A program made the position numbers and the translations under genes. The notes under the pieces are model-generated. The model saw only the letters and a list, made by a program, of their open reading frames with translations. It was not told the origin of the DNA and ran no database searches. DNA of 19,360 nucleotides from Cytophagales bacterium (GTDB lineage: Bacteria > Bacteroidota > Bacteroidia > Cytophagales > Cyclobacteriaceae). The first letter of the stretch is position 1; every line of letters starts with the position of its first letter. The DNA is taken from assembly GCA_024643485.1 (NCBI GenBank), contig JAHEMU010000007.1:1-19360 (forward strand). Reading direction: 5' to 3'. Shown one piece after another: positions 14,173-19,360 of the stretch.

Positions 14173-17154
14173 TTAATTACCCGTTTTCTTTTTCTTCAAA
14201 AGGTTTTTAACAGCATCTTTGGCTTTATCTTCCACCTGCTGTTTGATATCCGCTTTGGTTGAATCTGTAGCGGTTGAGTCTTTTTTATTTCCAAGTAAAC
14301 TTTGAACAACATTTCCCGCCTCGGTGCCTTGTGTTAAATTTTTAATGGCATCTTTTGAAGCATCTTTTACTTCTTCTTTTGCTTTATCTGCGAGCACTTC
14401 CTTCACTTCTTGCTTTTGGCCAGAACCCATCAACTGAAATTTTGGAGCTTTTACGGTTCCACCCATTCCTATATTTAATGGAATCATAGAATCTTCTTTC
14501 ACTTCTCCCATTCCAAGCTGAGATGTTAACGAAGTAAGTTGTGAGCCAAATTTACCTGCGGGTACATCCATTTTAATATTATACGCAACGCTTCCGTCAA
14601 TTCCGGTTTGTCCTTCAACGGTCCCCGCATATTCTCCAATTTTCACATCAAAAGGACTCACTTTTAACTTTCCATCTGATACAGAAGCCTTCATTACTAC
14701 ATCTTTTAATGAAACTGATTTTGTATCATCCAATTTTGTTACTGTTGATAAGCCAGATAAAATTTGAGAATCCCCTAACGAAGCTTGGATTACTTTTAAA
14801 AGTCCGGAACCTGTGATCGTTTCCAGTTTTGGCATAAAGTTATCTTTCAGTCCACCTGATATGGAAAAGTCGGTGGAAATTTTACCATTCATCACTTCCG
14901 CAACCGGCGCCAAAATTTTCACGATAGAGAATGCTTGAAATGATTCTTTGATTCCAAGCTCATCAATTTTTAGTTTGTAATTATATTTGGGGTCTTTAGG
15001 ATCTTGAGTGTCATATGAGCCTGCCATTAAGAAACTACCTCCCAACATTTTAAATTTCAAATCATTCATATTAACAATACCATCACGGATAATTATTTCA
15101 CCGGAAGCATTATCAATATCCAAATCCATAAACTTCAATTGCTTAATAGTGGAATTCAAAACAAAATCAATGTTCTTCGGAACCGGTATGACGCTATAAC
15201 TTGTGGTATCGCTAGAAGTCTCTTCTGTTTCTTCCGATTCCGGCATCAACTCGTTTAAATCCAGCAGGTTAGAGTTGAAGTTAAATGTTCCGGAGAGCAA
15301 CTCATTTTCATGGAAAATATAACCAATATAATTATTGACTTGACCATTCATTTGCATGTCAGATTTTCCAACGGTAGCATTGAATGAAGTCAAATTCAGT
15401 TTTTGAGGATTAAATGAAGCTTCTGCTTTACTAATTTTCACATCGTAAGGGAGCGTTACATCCTTATATGAGAAATTTTCAATTGTCATGTTTCCGGAGG
15501 TTGGCAACTGATCATACTTTTCAGCATCTACGGCGGCCATATCTCCCTTTGTTTCCAAATTAGCTACAATATGTCCGGCTAACTCCATTCCTTCCAAAGG
15601 GAAAATACTCGTAATTTTCGCGAGGTCAATTCCTCCACCAGCCTTGATGTCCCATTGATAATTATCCAAGTTTTTAAACAGCACATCGGCATTAAAAGAC
15701 TCACCATCAAGTACCATCGCAAAATTGGTAATCCGCGCTATAAAATCTTTCATGAGCCCCGATTTATTTTCGAGGGAAGTATTAAAATGAAGGTCTTCGA
15801 TTGGAAGAGGAAATTCAACGCTTTTAAAATACCCGTTGTTTAAACTCATGGTACCAGCCAATGTCGGCATCGTTTTAAGAGTTGAATCATAGGTGCCTTC
15901 GGCATTCATATCCAAAGCGAATTTTCCTTTCATATCAAGCCCATCCACTGGGAACATTTTATTTAATTCTGAAAGGTCGAGCGTTGCCTTAATATTTGCT
16001 TTTGTTTTGTAATTGGTAAGATTAGCAATTGACATTTTCGCATCGACAGGGTTTTTCCCCAAATCCATATGAAAGTTTTTTATATCAATTGAGGTATTAT
16101 CAATTATACCGTCTTTGTTATCAATAGTCATATCCAATGCGATATTTTCTACTGCAGTCGGAAGGTCTGGGTATTTAAACATTCCATTCTCTACAAGCAT
16201 CGACACATTGAATGCCGGCATGTCGGTATCGGTATATTTTCCTTTTACCATACCGTTAAATGAAAGGTTTCCCGCGGCTTCAAGGTCTTTAAAATCAGCA
16301 GTATACATACCAGGAATCAAGGAAAGCAAACTTTTGAAAGTGTTATCCACCGCGCCATAGGTAATGTCCATATCATAATAATCAGCCCCCATAAAGAACC
16401 ATCCGTCGAATGAAAGGGCAAAATCATTTATTTTCGCTTTATTTTCTTTGAAGGTATATTTAGAAATATCATCTGAAATTGAAATTACTGCTTCAATGTC
16501 AGCAGATTTTCCTTCGATGTACATGTCACCGTCATAGCCCACAAAAACAGAATCCGCATGAGAATTGGTGGTAAGGTCGAATACATCTTGCGTAAAATCG
16601 CCACTTCCAGAATGATCCAATCCAACTAATTTCATATAATATGGAATGGTTAAATCATCGTAAACAAACTCACCATCAATCACTTCCCAATGGTCAATTT
16701 TGAAACTAAACTCTCCACTTCCCTCCTCAGTTACCTCTTCAGTTTCATCAGAAGGTATAGCTATATCGTAATTTGCTGCTCCATCTGCCAATACCTTGAT
16801 GTTGATTACTGGCCTTACTAAAGTAATCCCTTTTATTCCCGGCGTATCACCAAAAAGCAGGGAAGAAAGGTTAATTTCAACATTAAATTCTTCTGCTGCG
16901 AATAGGATTTCACCCTCAAAAGGCGCTCTATTTATCACCCCTAAATTTTTCATACTGGCGGTAATATTGGGGAAATTTGAAAAAATAGACAGCGAAAAAT
17001 CATCGACATCAAACACTACATCGGCATTCACCGAATTTGCCAATTCTTTATCAATGGCCGCTTTGATATCGTCTTTAAAAATTACAGGAAGTACCACTGC
17101 GGAGGCAATAAGTACTACAAGCAGAATGAGAAAACCAATAATTACTTTTTTCAT
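14173..17154 (-). CDS. AsmA-like membrane-anchored envelope protein
   Basis: This 993-residue protein has one N-terminal membrane anchor (VIIGFLILLVVLIASAVVLPVIF, 4-26). A very long periplasmic part follows, made of beta-rich repeats of the kind found in the AsmA / TamB-like family (for example DMKGKFALDMNAEG, ELAGHIVANLETKGDM). The AsmA C-terminal-like region is about 730-900 (FSISGGLKDNFMPKLETITGSG). AsmA-like proteins form extended grooves and are implicated in lipid transfer or outer-membrane homeostasis. The early segment FSLSIFSNFPNITASMKNLGV (about 53-73) is a common AsmA N-terminal pattern. The last 80 residues are Lys/Glu/Asp-rich and repeat DKAK..VKD-A-KNL helices, a tail with no obvious fold. 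A single gene between its own promoter candidate and terminator. The exact substrate is unknown. Confidence 0.82.
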   Translation of the reverse strand: MKKVIIGFLILLVVLIASAVVLPVIFKDDIKAAIDKELANSVNADVVFDVDDFSLSIFSNFPNITASMKNLGVINRAPFEGEILFAAEEFNVEINLSSLLFGDTPGIKGITLVRPVINIKVLADGAANYDIAIPSDETEEVTEEGSGEFSFKIDHWEVIDGEFVYDDLTIPYYMKLVGLDHSGSGDFTQDVFDLTTNSHADSVFVGYDGDMYIEGKSADIEAVISISDDISKYTFKENKAKINDFALSFDGWFFMGADYYDMDITYGAVDNTFKSLLSLIPGMYTADFKDLEAAGNLSFNGMVKGKYTDTDMPAFNVSMLVENGMFKYPDLPTAVENIALDMTIDNKDGIIDNTSIDIKNFHMDLGKNPVDAKMSIANLTNYKTKANIKATLDLSELNKMFPVDGLDMKGKFALDMNAEGTYDSTLKTMPTLAGTMSLNNGYFKSVEFPLPIEDLHFNTSLENKSGLMKDFIARITNFAMVLDGESFNADVLFKNLDNYQWDIKAGGGIDLAKITSIFPLEGMELAGHIVANLETKGDMAAVDAEKYDQLPTSGNMTIENFSYKDVTLPYDVKISKAEASFNPQKLNLTSFNATVGKSDMQMNGQVNNYIGYIFHENELLSGTFNFNSNLLDLNELMPESEETEETSSDTTSYSVIPVPKNIDFVLNSTIKQLKFMDLDIDNASGEIIIRDGIVNMNDLKFKMLGGSFLMAGSYDTQDPKDPKYNYKLKIDELGIKESFQAFSIVKILAPVAEVMNGKISTDFSISGGLKDNFMPKLETITGSGLLKVIQASLGDSQILSGLSTVTKLDDTKSVSLKDVVMKASVSDGKLKVSPFDVKIGEYAGTVEGQTGIDGSVAYNIKMDVPAGKFGSQLTSLTSQLGMGEVKEDSMIPLNIGMGGTVKAPKFQLMGSGQKQEVKEVLADKAKEEVKDASKDAIKNLTQGTEAGNVVQSLLGNKKDSTATDSTKADIKQQVEDKAKDAVKNLLKKKKTGN

Positions 17155-17210
17155 GGCACTGTTGTTTTGAATTTTTATCCTTGACCTTTTTTTGACAGGT
17201 AATCTTAGAA

Positions 17211-17238
17211 CAAATTTAACAACAAATTAATTGCCAAA
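17211..17238 (-). promoter_or_regulatory. Possible promoter of the AsmA-like gene
   Basis: On the minus strand, TTTG (17238-17235), a 16-base spacer and TAAATTTG (17218-17211) fit the Bacteroidota promoter form, though the spacer is at the short end. Transcription would start near 17204, about 50 bases before the ATG at 17154. Confidence 0.4.
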
Positions 17239-17305
17239 CATTATAATGACATTTGAATATGGAGTTAACTTAATACAACAGCCAATACAGCCCTTCGAGT
17301 GAACA

Positions 17306-18826
17306 TTATTTTCGGTGGTATTGCGCTGGAGTTCCAGGCGCTGGAGTTGTTTTCTTGATAAAGTCTCTCAAATCATTATTAGATGTTTTAAGATCTTCAT
17401 TTCTCAAATACATCATATGTCCTGATCGATATCCCTTGAAATGCATTCTTTCTTGTAGCTTTCCTCCTGGATCCATTTGCCACATATTGTATTGTGCGTT
17501 GAAGTACTGGCAAGCACCATCATAATAGCCCGATTGCACCAAAACATGAAGATACGGATTCTCCGCCATGGCTTGACGAAGATCTTCGCCTGTATTATCT
17601 CCACTTCGATTCCAAGGATGTACCGGACCAAAAACGTTGTATTTTAAATCCGTTTTGTAATTCAATTCATTTGCAACGTAATAATTAATCGCAGGTGTGA
17701 ATGCATGAAGCCAAGAAGTTAATTCCGAATTAAAATCAGGTTGTTCGCCAGCATCTTTTTTATCCATACCAAGATATCGACTATCTAATCTTCCTATAGT
17801 AAACCCTTCCTCACGTAGCAATTCTTTCCAAAATGAAGAAACCGGTACTCTTAGATTTTGATCTAGAATATATTCTTTATTCATTCCTGAAAAATAAGAA
17901 ATACGCTCGGCCATTTTTTGACGATCATTAGAATTGATAGATCCACCTAAGGCCAGTTTGGGCAATAATTCATTGATTGTAAAGGTTTCAGAGGCCGTTA
18001 GGGCTTCTGGTAAATCAAGTTTTTGTAAGTCTGAAGGTAACTTTTTATGAAACCATGCCGCTGCTGTAAAATAAGGTACGGCAAGTGCATCGTCCATTGG
18101 CCCAGCTCGGTCGATCCCCAAATCCGTCGGAGAAACTAGTACCACGCCATTTAAATACATCCACTGACTTTCTTGCAATTCCAGCGCAAGGCCAGACACT
18201 CGAGTGGTACCATAGCTCTCACCTATTAAATATTTCGGAGACAGCCATCGATTATTTCGTGTGACAAACGTATTAATCCATTCTGCTAGGTATTTTATAT
18301 CTTCATTTACCCCAAAAAATTCTTTTCCAGGAGTTTCTGGATCAATAATTCTTGAATAGGCGGTATTTACAGGATTCACATAGACGATATCAGCCACATC
18401 TAGAAGTGAATTTGGATTGTCTTTGATTCCATAAGGTTGAACGGGATAACCTTCATCGTCAATATTCAGAATTCTAGGGCCGGTATAGGCAATATGCATC
18501 CAAACCGAAGCTGAACCAGGGCCTCCGTTAAATGAGATCACCAAAGGCCGGGTCGTTTTATCTTTTATATCTGTTCGTTCATAATAAGTAAAGTACAAAG
18601 CAGCGACCGGCTTACCCTCTTCATTCCATACTGGTTGAGTACCTGTAGTAGCTTGATATGGAATACGTTTACCATTTATGGTTACTTCGTGCGAAGTTTT
18701 AACTGTCTTATCAGGTTCAAGTTCGCGGTTTTGAGCAAAATTTACGTTGGCAATGAAAAAAAATCCTAAAAGCATTAACACACTCTTAAGTTTTACTCTT
18801 TTGAGAATTAATTTTGAATATTTCAT
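17306..18826 (-). CDS. Secreted S10-family serine carboxypeptidase
   Basis: This 506-residue alpha/beta-hydrolase peptidase of family S10 removes C-terminal residues from peptides. The family marks are complete: SFNGGPGSAS (98-107), which forms the oxyanion hole, the nucleophile motif GESYG with Ser204, Asp436 in SGYYDGAC, and His470 in YRSGHMMYLR. The N-terminus has a basic region and a hydrophobic core (SVLMLLGFFFIANVNFAQ), a signal peptide cleaved after Ala31 or so. The protein is thus exported to the periplasm or beyond. Met18 is an alternative start that would still give a signal peptide. Secreted S10 enzymes are frequent in Bacteroidota, probably for scavenging peptides. The gene diverges from the gene at the right edge with only 40 bases between start codons. 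No hairpin terminator is visible in the 151 bases between it and the AsmA-like gene. Confidence 0.92.
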   Translation of the reverse strand: MKYSKLILKRVKLKSVLMLLGFFFIANVNFAQNRELEPDKTVKTSHEVTINGKRIPYQATTGTQPVWNEEGKPVAALYFTYYERTDIKDKTTRPLVISFNGGPGSASVWMHIAYTGPRILNIDDEGYPVQPYGIKDNPNSLLDVADIVYVNPVNTAYSRIIDPETPGKEFFGVNEDIKYLAEWINTFVTRNNRWLSPKYLIGESYGTTRVSGLALELQESQWMYLNGVVLVSPTDLGIDRAGPMDDALAVPYFTAAAWFHKKLPSDLQKLDLPEALTASETFTINELLPKLALGGSINSNDRQKMAERISYFSGMNKEYILDQNLRVPVSSFWKELLREEGFTIGRLDSRYLGMDKKDAGEQPDFNSELTSWLHAFTPAINYYVANELNYKTDLKYNVFGPVHPWNRSGDNTGEDLRQAMAENPYLHVLVQSGYYDGACQYFNAQYNMWQMDPGGKLQERMHFKGYRSGHMMYLRNEDLKTSNNDLRDFIKKTTPAPGTPAQYHRK

Positions 18827-18866
18827 ATTAATTAACTATTTGCAGATTATAAATCATTCATTTACA

Positions 18867-19360
18867 ATGAAAAAAACATTATTATTAGCCTTTACAATTT
18901 ATATAAGTTTATTCACATTCGGGCAAACAAATTTTTTTGATGGATATATAGTTACATTAGAGGGAGATACCCTTAAAGGACAGGTATATTTAGGGGGTTC
19001 TATCAAACAAGCTAAAGAGTGTAAATTTATTCAGGAAGGAAATAAGAAAAAACAAAGGTTTACTTCATTTGACATCGCTAGGTACGGTATCAATGGGAAA
19101 AGGCAGTTTATTAGCATGGAGTATGAGGGAAATAATATTTTTGCTGAGGTTATTTTTGACGGTATTTATGATTTATATTTTTTAAAATCCAACTCTAAAA
19201 CCTGGTTAATTGGAAGAAATAAAGAAAACTTAATTGACTTGGAGACTTCCAATACTATTCATCCAGTGTATAAAGGAAAGCTTCAGTATATCCTATCAGA
19301 TGTCCCTGAATTGCAATCTGATATAGAAGAATTCAGTAAAGTCTCTGCTCAAAATTTTGT
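18867..19360 (+). CDS. Secreted hypothetical protein, 3' end missing
   Basis: The frame opens with ATG and runs out of the right edge after 164 codons. The product begins with a signal peptide (MKKTLLLAFTIYISLFTFGQ, cleavage near Gly19/Gln20). The mature start is NFFDGYIVTLEGDTLKGQVYL. I recognise the pattern of a glycine-hydrophobic strand followed by GDTLKGQV from many exported Bacteroidota proteins of unknown function, where it opens a beta-rich N-terminal domain. The remainder is beta-strand-like with Lys-rich loops (EGNKKKQRF, SNSKTWLIGRN). No catalytic motif is visible in the part present. It lies divergent to the S10 peptidase gene, 40 bases apart, so they may share a regulatory region. 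Function unknown. Confidence 0.75.
   Translation, partial: MKKTLLLAFTIYISLFTFGQTNFFDGYIVTLEGDTLKGQVYLGGSIKQAKECKFIQEGNKKKQRFTSFDIARYGINGKRQFISMEYEGNNIFAEVIFDGIYDLYFLKSNSKTWLIGRNKENLIDLETSNTIHPVYKGKLQYILSDVPELQSDIEEFSKVSAQNF

Overview
The window looks like chromosomal DNA of a member of the Bacteroidota, most likely Cytophagales-like. The DNA is AT-rich, and several promoter candidates fit the Bacteroidota form (TTG, a spacer of about 16-20 bp, then TANNTTTG). Many products are typical of the phylum: a small outer-membrane beta-barrel, a DUF4476-like secreted protein, an AsmA-like giant, a secreted S10 peptidase and an M28 lipoprotein. The IF-2 N-terminus also has the form familiar from this phylum. 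I see no tRNA, rRNA, CRISPR array, transposase or phage gene. Nothing marks the window as an accessory island.

Layout. (1) Positions 1-626 hold the 3' part of a beta-barrel gene on the plus strand, closed by a perfect 28-bp hairpin terminator. (2) Positions 690-1166 are a long non-coding gap between convergent genes. It carries three identical DnaA-box-like 9-mers (TTTTCCACA). (3) A ClC anion channel gene (minus) diverges from a plus-strand pair, a nitronate monooxygenase/FabK-like flavoprotein and a YbfF-like esterase. (4) A minus-strand SulP transporter and beta-carbonic anhydrase form a two-gene operon, probably for bicarbonate uptake and interconversion. A small orphan membrane protein lies upstream of it. 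(5) The conserved rimP-nusA-infB operon (minus) has a good promoter, a hairpin/T-tract leader and a terminator. The infB frame is broken by an apparent loss of one base near 10182. (6) A plus-strand M28 peptidase lipoprotein is followed by three minus-strand genes for envelope or secreted proteins: DUF4476-like, AsmA-like and S10 serine carboxypeptidase. (7) A secreted hypothetical protein runs off the right edge.

Most of the window is housekeeping and envelope biology. The points most worth checking are the infB frameshift (sequencing error or real), the DnaA-box-like cluster in the convergent gap (candidate origin or DnaA-binding locus), the attenuator-like leader of the rimP operon, and the SulP/carbonic anhydrase pair. 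I found no convincing wholly new system.
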